DNA of 64,000 bases from Clostridia bacterium (GCA_017618055.1 JAFZVB010000004.1:92601-156600); one strand, 5' to 3'; numbered from the stretch's first letter, positions 17,304 through 27,350 are shown. Program-made: numbers and translations. The notes: a model not told the origin generated them from the letters alone.

Positions 17304-18968
17304 ATGACAGAAGTAAAGACATCAATAAAGAGAATGACGATTTACTATTTGCTTTTTGCAATTAGCATTATTCCTTGTGCGGTCATTCCAGATATTTTTC
17401 CTTTACGTAATTTATCTGCAATCTATTTGTTAGTGTTATCTTTCTGTCTAGTTTTATATTATTCCCATAGAGTTTCTCCAACAGGCAACATTTCAATTAT
17501 GATGAAAGCTCTTTCTTGGATGGGACTTTTAATGATATTGTTAAGAGGTATTAAATATGGCGCAGTATCTGAGGTGGATGTATTAGCAAGACATACTTGG
17601 TATTTATACTATGTCCCAATGCTATTATTGCCACTATTTTTGTTTTATATATCCTTATTTATATCTTCAAAAGAGAAGAAACTCACATATATTATTTGGC
17701 ATATAGTATTAGCATTAACGATAGTTTTTATAGTATTGGTATTAACAAACGATCTACACCAACAAGCCTTTATTTTTAATGAAAATTTTGCAAATTGGGA
17801 CACAGATTATACGCATGGATGGCTATTTTATGTAGTAACCGCATGGCAATACATTTTCTATATAGCAGCAGTTATTATTTTGTTGATAAAATGTCGTGTA
17901 ACTTCTTCCAAAAAGAATGCATGGATTATACTTATTCCATTTACCATTGGTGTAGTACTTAATATTCTTTTGTTAACAGGAACGATGCCAAAAATAAATG
18001 GAACAAATATTTTTGAGTTCCCAGAGACATTAATATTTACAGCAGCTATAGTATTAGAGTGTTGTATATGTTTAGGACTTATCCCAACAAATACAAAATA
18101 TAAAGACCTATTTAATAGTTTTACTATTACAGCACAAATTACAGACAAAAAAGGAACGCCGATATTTTCATCTAATTCAGCAGTTCCACTAACACAGAAA
18201 CAGTTTGTATTAGAGAGTGGTTCTAGAATAGGAGAACACACCATTCTTCATAAGATGGTTATTCCTGGAGGATATGGATTCTGGCAAGAAGATATGTCCG
18301 AATTAGATCGTTTAAATAATGAGCTTGCAGAAGCGAAAGAAGGATTATCTCAAGAGGTTGAATTAACCCTTTTAAGAAACGAATTAAAAGAAAAACAAGC
18401 AAAAATAGAACAAAGAACAATGATGTATGATACCATTGCAAAGCATACACAAAAGCAATCTCAAACAATATCCAGTTTGGCAGAACAAGCTCGCAAGTCC
18501 AAAGATTTAAAAGTTAAAGAAGATAATAGGCGTAGGATTACATTATTGGGTGCATATATAAAACGTTATGCAAACTTAATGCTTATGTCTGAAGAAGGTG
18601 ATGTTATAGAAGTTGGAGAACTCGGATTATCTTTTTCTGAGGTTTTGAGATATCTCAATTACTGTGGCATACCAGGAGAGTTTATAAATAATGCAAGTGG
18701 TACAATCTCATCCAATGTTGCACTTGTTGTTTTTGAAACATTTGAGACTTTATTAGAGGACAATTATTCCACATTAAAAGGTGTATTTATAAACTTATCT
18801 AAAAAGGAAAAAGTAATATGTAAATTGTCTTTTGAGAATTTAACAAAAGGATTATCTGAAGAAATGATAACATCTTTAAAAGATACTGGGGTTAGATATG
18901 AGGCAACAAGCGAAGACGAGGTAACATATCTATCTCTTACTATACCAAACGGGAGGGAAGAATTATGA
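17304..18968 (+). CDS. Seven-TM sensor protein with degenerate kinase-like C-terminus (system 1)
   Basis: 554 residues. The first 260 or so hold seven hydrophobic segments arranged like the N-terminal 7TM region of some histidine kinases. A short PAS-like stretch (FTITAQITDKKGTPIFSSN) follows, then a charged coiled coil (about 330-400) and a C-terminal domain of about 150 residues. That last domain should correspond to a kinase core, but I see no H-box histidine in a D/E context and no N- or G-box of an ATPase. The protein at 48985-50631 has the same architecture and alignable C-terminus. It overlaps the next gene by four bases. Most likely it is a receptor subunit that works with that kinase; this is inference. 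Confidence 0.75.
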   Translation: MTEVKTSIKRMTIYYLLFAISIIPCAVIPDIFPLRNLSAIYLLVLSFCLVLYYSHRVSPTGNISIMMKALSWMGLLMILLRGIKYGAVSEVDVLARHTWYLYYVPMLLLPLFLFYISLFISSKEKKLTYIIWHIVLALTIVFIVLVLTNDLHQQAFIFNENFANWDTDYTHGWLFYVVTAWQYIFYIAAVIILLIKCRVTSSKKNAWIILIPFTIGVVLNILLLTGTMPKINGTNIFEFPETLIFTAAIVLECCICLGLIPTNTKYKDLFNSFTITAQITDKKGTPIFSSNSAVPLTQKQFVLESGSRIGEHTILHKMVIPGGYGFWQEDMSELDRLNNELAEAKEGLSQEVELTLLRNELKEKQAKIEQRTMMYDTIAKHTQKQSQTISSLAEQARKSKDLKVKEDNRRRITLLGAYIKRYANLMLMSEEGDVIEVGELGLSFSEVLRYLNYCGIPGEFINNASGTISSNVALVVFETFETLLEDNYSTLKGVFINLSKKEKVICKLSFENLTKGLSEEMITSLKDTGVRYEATSEDEVTYLSLTIPNGREEL

Positions 18969-20197
18969 TGGCATTTAATTTGATATCTGCTCTCCCACGT
19001 GCTTTCTTCGCCCTTTGGGGATTATTGCTTTGTTTGGTGAACATTTCTTGTGGTCTTCTTGCTATAGTTAATAAGAGATGGCATTTTTCCATCTTTGCTG
19101 TGCTATTATTTGCACCATCTTATTTTATGTGGCAAGTAGCCTTTGACCTATCTTTATTACCTAAGACTGGAGATTTAACTTCAGTTACGCAAGCAGTTTG
19201 TGGTATAGACTGGATTTGGTGGTTCGTAATATTTATAGGATTAACAGCAGGATCCATTATTTTGCTTGTATATAATGTTCGTTACGATAATTCTCATATA
19301 ACTCCAAGTGCGATTAAACTATATTTAGATAAGATTCCCTGTGGCGTATGTTGTTATATAGACAACGGAAGAGTATTGTTCTCCAATATTTGTATGAACG
19401 AACTTTGTTTAGAAATAACTAAAACACCATTACAAAACGGGAATGTCTTCAAGGATGCTATACAAGAAGGAATTATAATAGCAAAAGATAGAGTTTGGCG
19501 TTTCACTTGCAGAGATATTGGTTCTGGTACAGAAACATTGCATGAAATAGTTGCTTCAGATATAACAACAGAGTATGCCGAAACACAAGCGTTGGAAAAA
19601 GACAAGATAGAACTCTCTAAACTTAATGAGGAACTTAGAGATTATTATTTGAGTATAGACGAAACAGTTAGAAGACAAGAGATATTACAGGCAAAGGTTA
19701 ATATCCATGACGAGATGAATAAGCTTATGCTTTCTACAATGGCGGTTGAAAATGATAATCCATCTGAATTAGACAATATATTCTCCCTTTGGGAACAAAA
19801 TGCACTCTTGCTATGTATGGAAGCAGAGAAGACATCTGAAACAAAAGAAGGAACAAGTTTAGAAAATCTTGCAAAAGCCTTAAAGATTAATTTGATTTGG
19901 GAAGAAAATATTCCAGATGAAATATCTAAAGAACAAAAGGAGTTATTCTATTCTGCAGCACAAGAGGCAATTATTAATGCGGTTAAGCACGCAGGAGCAA
20001 AAACAATGGAAATTTCCTTTGCTAAAGAAAAAGACAGGATTTGTTGTAATTTCACCAATGACGGAAAGATAGAAAATAAGAATATATCATTTAGTGGTGG
20101 ACTTGGAAATTTGGCAAGATTAGGAGAGCAACAAAATGCCACATTATCTGTTAATGTAGAGAATGAATTTATTCTATCTTTATGTTTTAAAAAATAA
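18965..20197 (+). CDS. Sensor histidine kinase (system 1)
   Basis: 410 residues: three N-terminal membrane segments (to about residue 105), a PAS-like domain (about 115-205, ending in the typical SDITTEYAE junction), a coiled coil and a kinase core. The likely phospho-acceptor is His248 in NIHDEMNK, the HisKA_3-like pattern of NarX/DegS kinases. The ATPase N-box reads EAIINAVKHAGA, and a G-rich SGGLGNLARLGE segment follows. These kinases partner with LuxR-type regulators, and one is encoded 63 bases downstream. The start overlaps the 7TM gene by four bases (ATGA), which suggests coupled synthesis of two membrane partners. Confidence 0.85.
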   Translation: MMAFNLISALPRAFFALWGLLLCLVNISCGLLAIVNKRWHFSIFAVLLFAPSYFMWQVAFDLSLLPKTGDLTSVTQAVCGIDWIWWFVIFIGLTAGSIILLVYNVRYDNSHITPSAIKLYLDKIPCGVCCYIDNGRVLFSNICMNELCLEITKTPLQNGNVFKDAIQEGIIIAKDRVWRFTCRDIGSGTETLHEIVASDITTEYAETQALEKDKIELSKLNEELRDYYLSIDETVRRQEILQAKVNIHDEMNKLMLSTMAVENDNPSELDNIFSLWEQNALLLCMEAEKTSETKEGTSLENLAKALKINLIWEENIPDEISKEQKELFYSAAQEAIINAVKHAGAKTMEISFAKEKDRICCNFTNDGKIENKNISFSGGLGNLARLGEQQNATLSVNVENEFILSLCFKK

Positions 20198-20203
20198 GCC
20201 AAA

Positions 20204-20238
20204 TGGATGATGTTTATAACAAAGAGAAAAAATATAAT
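20204..20238 (+). promoter_or_regulatory. Promoter of response-regulator gene with operator half-site
   Basis: TATAAT lies at 20233-20238 with no good -35. The 8-mer TGGATGAT (20204-20211) covers the -35 area and equals one arm of the palindrome at 20965-20982; 12 of 14 bases match when flanks are included. This suggests that the regulator controls its own gene. Confidence 0.5.
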
Positions 20239-20260
20239 AAAATAAAGAAGGAGGTGTTAT

Positions 20261-20893
20261 ATGGCTTACAAAGTATTGATTGTAGAAGATCAAGACATAC
20301 CAAGACAATTGTTTGAAATATACATAAAAGCCAGTGAGAATTTTGAGCACCTTCTTTCTATTTCAAATGCTTCTGCAGCCATTGAAATATGTAGGAATAA
20401 TGATGTAGATCTTATACTTATGGATGTTATGACAGAATTAGAACATAGTGGGTTAGATGCTGCAAAAGAAATAAAAGAGCAATTCCCAAATATTAAAATT
20501 ATTATAGTAACCTCTATGCCAGAATATTCATGGTTAAATCGTGCTAGAGAGATTGGTGTAGACTCATTTTGGTATAAAGATGGACAGAAAAATAGCATAT
20601 TAGATGTTATGGAAAGAACAATGGCTGGAGAACACATATATCCAGACGAAACGCCATTAATTAGAATAGGAAATACAACCAACCACAATTTCACAGAGAG
20701 AGAATTAGATATCTTAAAAGAGCTTACAACAGGAGACTCCAATGCAGAGATAGCAAAGAGGCTATTTATATCTGTGGCTACGGTAAAGTCTCACATTCAA
20801 CATCTAATGGACAAAACAGGATTCAAGACAAGAACAGAGCTTGTTTCAGAGGCTAGAGGATTAGGTATTGTTATAAAAGCCAAGAAAGACTAA
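20261..20893 (+). CDS. LuxR/NarL-type response regulator (system 1)
   Basis: 210 residues in two domains. The receiver (1-~125) has the acidic pair ED at 9-10, the phosphorylation site Asp55 in LILMDVM, and the conserved T-S pair position (VTSMPEY) and lysine (WYKDG). The C-terminal part (~145-205) is a GerE/LuxR helix-turn-helix with FTERELDILKELTTGDSNAEIAKRLFISVATVKSHIQHL. It lies directly downstream of the kinase and upstream of the 2081-residue surface protein, so that protein is the most likely target. A strong ribosome site (AAGGAGG) precedes the ATG, and a terminator follows the gene. Confidence 0.92.
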   Translation: MAYKVLIVEDQDIPRQLFEIYIKASENFEHLLSISNASAAIEICRNNDVDLILMDVMTELEHSGLDAAKEIKEQFPNIKIIIVTSMPEYSWLNRAREIGVDSFWYKDGQKNSILDVMERTMAGEHIYPDETPLIRIGNTTNHNFTERELDILKELTTGDSNAEIAKRLFISVATVKSHIQHLMDKTGFKTRTELVSEARGLGIVIKAKKD

Positions 20894-20919
20894 AAGAAGA
20901 ATAAGTCTAGACATTTTAT

Positions 20920-20947
20920 AACTGGGCAAAAGCCTGGTTATTTTTTT
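20920..20947 (+). terminator. Terminator of sensory operon 1
   Basis: AACTGGGC (20920-20927) pairs with GCCTGGTT (20932-20939) with two wobbles and an AAAA loop; seven T follow. It separates the sensory genes from the surface-protein gene. Confidence 0.85.
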
Positions 20948-20964
20948 ATTAATATTGGGATAAT

Positions 20965-20982
20965 ATCATCCATTTGGATGAT
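20965..20982 (+). promoter_or_regulatory. Perfect palindrome, candidate operator of the 2081-aa surface protein gene
   Basis: ATCATCCA-TT-TGGATGAT is an exact 8+2+8 inverted repeat. A TAAAAT -10 candidate at 21005-21010 starts 22 bases after it. Before the regulator gene the matching half-site ends 21 bases before its TATAAT. Similar geometry at both promoters is consistent with activation by the adjacent LuxR-type regulator, which binds as a dimer. Confidence 0.55.
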
Positions 20983-21082
20983 GTGGAGACAATATGATGA
21001 ATAGTAAAATTAATATGGTATGTTATATTCAAACATATCTAAATTAAGGTATAAAAAAAATATATAAAAAGGAGAGAGATAT

Positions 21083-24000
21083 ATGAAACGCACACAGAAA
21101 TTGTATATAGCATCCTTTGTATTCTTAGCGATGGCATTTTTAATGGCAATAGCTTTCGTTATAAATACAAGTGATGTTGCATATGCAGATAATGGTTTAG
21201 AAATCGTATCTGTTGGCGGAAATGCTGTAAAAGCAGATTATGAAGCAGAAGACATTGTTCTTGGTGCTTTTCCAGTTGGACATGTGGGCCAAGCCTATTC
21301 AGCAACACTTGTTGCGGATGGTGGTTCTGGTAATTATACTTGGTCCATTCAAGTTGGTTCGCTTGCAACTGGATTGACACTTAATCCAGTTACGGGTGAA
21401 GTAAGTGGAACGCCAACAACAACCGCAACCGGTTATATTAATTTTAAAGTAACAGATAATGTGACTGAAAAAACTGATACCGCAAACTTGACATTTAATA
21501 TAGGCGCAGATGATTGGGTTCCTACTATAACAACCGCAACCGCACAAAATGCAGTGAATGGCGAATCATATTATGAAGAATTTGAAGTGAGTTCTGCTAT
21601 AAGTGACGATATTGATTGGACTGTTATTAGTGGCACTTTGCCAACAGGTCTTTCTATGGGCAAATCTGGAAGATGGAACGGTACTTTGTCTGGAACACCA
21701 ACAGCAACCGGTTCTTTCAACTTTACTTTAAAGGCAGAAAACCAATATGGCTCTGATACAAAAGCATATACCGTTGTTGTAGATGATCCTTTTGAATTAA
21801 CTTATGATGATAAAACAAAATATTATCTTGGAGATACAATTCAGATTACAGCAAGTATAGGTAATGAAAATGTAATTTGGGAAATATCTAATAATACATC
21901 AGCAAATACCACTATTTCTGAAAGTGGGTTATTAACCCTTGGAAATGATGAAACACATGATTCTGTTACGGTTTATGCAACATCAAAAACGAACTCGAAC
22001 AACGCAACACATGTTGAGGTTGATTTTGTTGCTGGTATAGCATATACAATTACTGTTATAAGCGGAGCATCAACAGATTCTTCTGAAAATCCAATTGCAA
22101 AGGCAGCAGCAGGTGAGTCGGTCTCAATTATTGCTTCAGAAATATCAGGAAAACAATTTAGAGAGTGGACTGTTGAAGAAGGTAGTGCTGCCGTAACGAT
22201 TGCAAGCACAACCGATAATTCCACCAGTTTTACAATGCCTGCGGGAAATGTAATCGTAAAAGCAAATTATAATAACTATTTTGAAACAGTATATGCATAT
22301 TTTGATTTGCCAGTAGCTGGTCAACATATAGACCAAACTTTAACAACTGGAGATGCAGGATATTCGGCCTCCATATATCGTGTTTGGTATCAAAATAATC
22401 CGATAGATTTAGATGATACTGTTTATGTTGCTGATGGAGACTATACATTCCATATTAGATTTGCAGCCAACGAGGGCAGTGTTTTGCCAATGAATAATAG
22501 TTTGACTGTTTACATCAATGGATATGAATTAGATTTTGATGAAGATTATGTAGGATCAGCTTCTTCTTGGGGCGTAACTTATACTGCTTCAACTCTTTTA
22601 CCAATTACTAATATTCAATTGTCCGAAGCAGGTATTCTCACTTGGGATGCATTTGCAAGCGCAGATGATTATGAGGTAAGAGTAACTTATGATATTGGTG
22701 GTGGTTCTAGAACAACAGATGGTGCTACAACATATGATTTAAAAACATTATGTAGACAATGGCATATGCCATCACAAAAAATAGTATACGAAATAAGCGC
22801 TATAGATTCTGGAGACAATAAAATTAGTGCGACTGTTAGAGGAACATATAATTATGTAACCGAACAAGAGGCTTTAGCAAGTCCAGCAAATCTTGCTTGG
22901 TCTCATGCAACCGCAACTTGGGACGCAGTTTCAGGGGCTTATTATTATAGAGTTAGTTTCTATAGAGCATCCGATGATGAATATGTAACTAGCAATGATG
23001 TATATGGTGAAACATCATATCTTTCAAGTTCACTTGATGCAGATGTTGAGTATTATTTTACAGTTTATGCTATGCCACAAATTGCCGACTTAGATCATTA
23101 TCGTAGTGCAACAATAAAAAGTGCAGGAAAAACTTTTGAACACGTTGTAGCAACTCTTACGAATGTTTCTATAACGGACGGAATGCTTACATGGGATGCT
23201 GTTGAAGGAGAGTACGAATTTGATATCTCAATCTCAAGTGGCGGTGGCACATTTAATGCAAAACCAATAAATTTATATAGAATGTGTGAGGGTTTATATC
23301 CAAATGGAACATATGATGTAAAGATTAAAGTCTTTAATGAATATGGCGAGCCACTCGCACCTGTATATGTTAAATCTGGTTTTGTTTGGGATACTTCTTA
23401 TGGAAGATCTCAAATAAGTGGGACAGCTGTAGTAAGCAACAATTCACCAAAATTTGGAGATACTCTTTCGGTAAACATTGAAGGATTAACTTATGAGGGA
23501 ACACTAGATTATATTTGGTATATTAGAAATGCACACGATGAAGATATTCTGGCTTCAGGACATACTCCAACATATACTGTTGCCGGTTTCTTGGGATTCC
23601 CAATATTTGTTCGTATAGAAAGTACAGGCAATTATGGAATCATCTATACCGCCTTAACAAACCCAATTGCCCCATCCGATGCACAACTTACTGGTACAGT
23701 AACTTTCTCTGAACCTTTTGAGTATAGCGTAGGAATTATAGCAACCTTAACAGAAACAAATAACCCAGGACAAAGTTATTTGCATTATCAATGGAAGAAG
23801 AATGGTGTAGATATTGTTGGTGCAACCAATGCAGATTATTTCCCTACTGCTGAAGATATTGGTAGCACATTAACAGTTGTTATCACAAGTGAGTGTTTCC
23901 AAGGAAGTGTTACTAGTGGAGCAACAGGAACAATAACAAAATTAAGTCCATCAGCTCCAGGTGGAATAGATGCGACAGATTGTACAACATATGAAAATAA

Positions 24001-27000
24001 TGATGGAACAATTACTGGCGTTAACTCCACAATGGAATATCAACTAGATGGAGCAAGTGGTTGGACAGCAATAGCAGGTACCACAATTGAGAATCTTGTT
24101 CCAGGAACATATCATGTTCGTTATAAGGAATCTGCTACATCATTTGCTAGTGCAGCAAGCGATGTAACAATTTATGAGGCAAACACTAACGATGTTGATG
24201 TTTATATGGGAGAAGCCCAATTGGGTGGAAAACTTGTAACAAAAGCTCCAGAAGGTGCAACAGTTACAGTTATTGCAGATGAGCCAGATGTTGGATATCT
24301 CTTTGATCAATGGACAGAAACATACGATCAAGTCACTTTTGCAGATAAGTATAGTTCAACAACAACATTTGTAATGGTAAACAACAATGTTTGGATTAGA
24401 GCCACATACAAAGGTGCTCCATTGACAGGAAATGTTTTAATTACTGGCAACTTAATATTTGAGCAAACATTAACAGCAAACAACGACACAAATAGTTATT
24501 CATATAATTTGTCTTATCAATGGATGAGAAATGGTGTTGCTATAGAAGGAGCAACAAAATCTACATATTCATTAGTTGCAGCAGACGTAGGACAAAGAAT
24601 AAGTGTTCGTGTTACTAGCAGTATACAAACTGGTTATTTAGATAGTGCACAAACAGATCCTATTTCTAAAAAGGCTAATGCAAATTATCCAGTAGGATTG
24701 GATTACACTAATTGTACAACTTATTTAAATAATGATGGAACAATTACCAATGTAGATACCACAATGGAATATAGACTTGGCACCTCAGGAGATTGGACTG
24801 CTGTTGGTGGTGATACTATATATGGTTTGGTTCCTGGCACATATTATCTCCGTTTCAAAGAAACAGCAACACATTTTGCAAGTGATACAAACTATGTTGT
24901 TATAGCTGAAGCAACACAATATCATATTAATGTAAATTCTTATTGTGTGGCAAAATTTAATGGAAATCCAGTTCAATATGCCGCAAAAGGCGCAACAATT
25001 GAAGTAGTTGCACAAGATAGACCAGGTTATTTATTTGTTGAATGGTCAGAGGAATACGATGCAGTAGTATTTGCAGATGCAAGCAGTCAAACTACAACAT
25101 TTACAATGGTCGCGGATAATGTTTGGATTGAAGCAAATTATACAGGTGCACCATTGGCTGGAACAGTTACTATTACTGGATCATTTAAATACAATGAAAC
25201 ATTAACAGCAAATGCCAATACAAATACTACTGGTCAATTGTATTATCAATGGAAGAGAAATGGTACAAATATAGATGGTTATACAACAGCAACATACACT
25301 ACAGTGGCAGATGATATTGGACAAATTATTAGTGTTGAAATTAGCAGTATCATTCAAACAGGCACTTTAAGTGCAGCTACAACAGCAATAGCTAAAGCTG
25401 ATCAAGACGTTCCAAGCATATCAATGTTCACAATACATCATTGTTCAGAATCTAATGATGATGGTTATATTAACTATATATATGATACTATGGAATATAA
25501 AGCTGAATCAGAGTTAGATTGGACACCAGGGGCAAATACAATTATAGAAAATCTAATTCCAGGAAATTATTATATTCGTTATAAAGAAACATCAACATTT
25601 AATGCAAGTTCAAGCATTATGATTCACATTAATGCATATGGAGAGAACTTCTATTCTATAAATGTTGTTAATGGTTCAGCTACACCATCATCTACTGATG
25701 CAGGAGAAACTATTACAATTACAGCAAATACTCCAGATGAATATTATGAATTTAATTGCTGGACAACAGAATCCGAAGGCGTTGTATTTGCTAATGCAAA
25801 TAGCGCAACAACAACATTTGTATTGCCAGAACATAATGTAACAGTTACTGCTACATATAAACTTGTAAAACACACAGTCTCATTCAACGCAAACGAGGGT
25901 GGCACAGGTTCAAAAGATCCAGTACAAGTAGAACATGGTACTGCATATGCATTACCAGAAAACCCATTCACAGCAAATGTTGGTAAAGGATTCGTTGGCT
26001 GGGCATATACATCAGATGGTGCAGTTATTGGTGGTACAGAAATAGTAGTAAATGAAAACAAGACATTATATGCAATTTGGGAAGATGTTCATGTTCATAC
26101 TTTAGTAGCACATGAAGCTCACGCTGCAACTTGTACAACGGCTGGTAATACTGCATATTGGAAATGTAGTGAATGTAATGAATGTTATTCAGATGAATTA
26201 GGAGTGAACTTCATTTATGAAGCAAGCACAGTTATTGCTGCTTTAGGACATGATTATAATGCAGTAGTTACAGATCCAACCTGTACGGTAGCAGGATACA
26301 CAACACATACATGTTCAAGATGTTCAGACAGTTATCAAGATACAGAAGTTGCTGCTCTTGGACATCAAGAAGTTATAGATACAGCAGTTGCTCCAACATG
26401 TACAGAAACTGGTCTTACAGCAGGAAAACATTGTTCAAGATGCAACACCGTTCTTGTTGCACAAACAGAAGTCCCAGCATTAGGTCATGATTGGAGTTCT
26501 TGGACAGTTGTAACCCCAGCAGATTATGGTGTTGAAGGATTAGAAAGAAGAGTATGTTCAAGAAATAATACTCATGTTGAAACAAGACCAATTGCTGCTC
26601 TTCCATATCCACACAAAGAAGAGGGCGGAGTAAATGTTTACGAAGCAACTGTAACTGCAAATGTCGCAAAAGATGTTAAGACATTATTTGAACAAGCAAA
26701 AGCAGACAATGGTAAAGTTGAAGTTTCTGTTGGAACAATGAAGATTGTATTCAATGAAAATGCTGTTAATGCTATTGGAGGAGCAAATGCATCTCTTACA
26801 GCAAACGTATTAACAACCAACCTAGACATAGAGGGTGCGCAACTTGTAGTTGAGGTAACTTTAACAGGTGCAACATTTGCAAATGGTAAAGCAACAATCG
26901 TTGTTCCATTCACAACAGCAGTTCCAGAAGGAAAGGTCGCAAAAGTTTACTATGTAAACGGAACAGAAAAGACAGACATGAATGCAACATTCGCAGATGG

Positions 27001-27328
27001 CAAAGCAAGCTTTGATACAAACCACTTCAGCAAGTTTGCTATAGTCTTTGAAGATAAGGCACAAGAACAATCATCAGAACCAGGAACAAAGAAAGGTCTT
27101 GGTGGTGGTGCAATTGCAGGCATTGTTATAGCAATCCTTGTAGCTCTTGGTGCTGCTGGATTCTGTGTATATTGGTTTGTATTCAGAAAGAAGAAAGGGA
27201 ACGCTCCAAAGGTTGAAGAAAAGAAAGAAGACGAGAAAGTTGAGGAAACACAAGAAGAACCTCAAGAAGAAAAAGTCGAAGAGCAACCAGAAGAGGAAAC
27301 TCCTGAAGAAGAGAATAAGGACGAATAA
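21083..27328 (+). CDS. Giant TM-anchored surface protein with Ig-like, InlB and Cys-pair repeats (2081 aa)
   Basis: A signal peptide (1-36, ending AYA) is followed by two He_PIG-type Ig domains (about 55-230; SGTPT motifs), a Big2-like domain, a divergent InlB repeat, fibronectin-like modules (about 500-800), then alternating Ig-like units (YQWMRNG type) and InlB units (F--W---Y type) up to about residue 1600. A classical InlB repeat ends at 1667. Residues 1668-1846 hold Cys-pair repeats (CSECNEC, CSRCSDS, CSRCNTV) each introduced by LGH. The end has a GGGAIAGI start of a TM helix (2009-2032), a KKK stop-transfer and a Glu-rich cytoplasmic tail. No LPXTG motif is seen. It is probably an adhesin or surface-layer-like protein, controlled by the upstream regulator. 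Confidence 0.85.
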   Translation: MKRTQKLYIASFVFLAMAFLMAIAFVINTSDVAYADNGLEIVSVGGNAVKADYEAEDIVLGAFPVGHVGQAYSATLVADGGSGNYTWSIQVGSLATGLTLNPVTGEVSGTPTTTATGYINFKVTDNVTEKTDTANLTFNIGADDWVPTITTATAQNAVNGESYYEEFEVSSAISDDIDWTVISGTLPTGLSMGKSGRWNGTLSGTPTATGSFNFTLKAENQYGSDTKAYTVVVDDPFELTYDDKTKYYLGDTIQITASIGNENVIWEISNNTSANTTISESGLLTLGNDETHDSVTVYATSKTNSNNATHVEVDFVAGIAYTITVISGASTDSSENPIAKAAAGESVSIIASEISGKQFREWTVEEGSAAVTIASTTDNSTSFTMPAGNVIVKANYNNYFETVYAYFDLPVAGQHIDQTLTTGDAGYSASIYRVWYQNNPIDLDDTVYVADGDYTFHIRFAANEGSVLPMNNSLTVYINGYELDFDEDYVGSASSWGVTYTASTLLPITNIQLSEAGILTWDAFASADDYEVRVTYDIGGGSRTTDGATTYDLKTLCRQWHMPSQKIVYEISAIDSGDNKISATVRGTYNYVTEQEALASPANLAWSHATATWDAVSGAYYYRVSFYRASDDEYVTSNDVYGETSYLSSSLDADVEYYFTVYAMPQIADLDHYRSATIKSAGKTFEHVVATLTNVSITDGMLTWDAVEGEYEFDISISSGGGTFNAKPINLYRMCEGLYPNGTYDVKIKVFNEYGEPLAPVYVKSGFVWDTSYGRSQISGTAVVSNNSPKFGDTLSVNIEGLTYEGTLDYIWYIRNAHDEDILASGHTPTYTVAGFLGFPIFVRIESTGNYGIIYTALTNPIAPSDAQLTGTVTFSEPFEYSVGIIATLTETNNPGQSYLHYQWKKNGVDIVGATNADYFPTAEDIGSTLTVVITSECFQGSVTSGATGTITKLSPSAPGGIDATDCTTYENNDGTITGVNSTMEYQLDGASGWTAIAGTTIENLVPGTYHVRYKESATSFASAASDVTIYEANTNDVDVYMGEAQLGGKLVTKAPEGATVTVIADEPDVGYLFDQWTETYDQVTFADKYSSTTTFVMVNNNVWIRATYKGAPLTGNVLITGNLIFEQTLTANNDTNSYSYNLSYQWMRNGVAIEGATKSTYSLVAADVGQRISVRVTSSIQTGYLDSAQTDPISKKANANYPVGLDYTNCTTYLNNDGTITNVDTTMEYRLGTSGDWTAVGGDTIYGLVPGTYYLRFKETATHFASDTNYVVIAEATQYHINVNSYCVAKFNGNPVQYAAKGATIEVVAQDRPGYLFVEWSEEYDAVVFADASSQTTTFTMVADNVWIEANYTGAPLAGTVTITGSFKYNETLTANANTNTTGQLYYQWKRNGTNIDGYTTATYTTVADDIGQIISVEISSIIQTGTLSAATTAIAKADQDVPSISMFTIHHCSESNDDGYINYIYDTMEYKAESELDWTPGANTIIENLIPGNYYIRYKETSTFNASSSIMIHINAYGENFYSINVVNGSATPSSTDAGETITITANTPDEYYEFNCWTTESEGVVFANANSATTTFVLPEHNVTVTATYKLVKHTVSFNANEGGTGSKDPVQVEHGTAYALPENPFTANVGKGFVGWAYTSDGAVIGGTEIVVNENKTLYAIWEDVHVHTLVAHEAHAATCTTAGNTAYWKCSECNECYSDELGVNFIYEASTVIAALGHDYNAVVTDPTCTVAGYTTHTCSRCSDSYQDTEVAALGHQEVIDTAVAPTCTETGLTAGKHCSRCNTVLVAQTEVPALGHDWSSWTVVTPADYGVEGLERRVCSRNNTHVETRPIAALPYPHKEEGGVNVYEATVTANVAKDVKTLFEQAKADNGKVEVSVGTMKIVFNENAVNAIGGANASLTANVLTTNLDIEGAQLVVEVTLTGATFANGKATIVVPFTTAVPEGKVAKVYYVNGTEKTDMNATFADGKASFDTNHFSKFAIVFEDKAQEQSSEPGTKKGLGGGAIAGIVIAILVALGAAGFCVYWFVFRKKKGNAPKVEEKKEDEKVEETQEEPQEEKVEEQPEEETPEEENKDE

Positions 27329-27350
27329 GCCTTATAATCCATAATAACAA

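Noticed and set aside
21083-27328. Many ORFs on the other strand within the surface-protein genes
   Set aside because: They are shadows of long repeat-rich genes; none has a ribosome site or a recognisable product.
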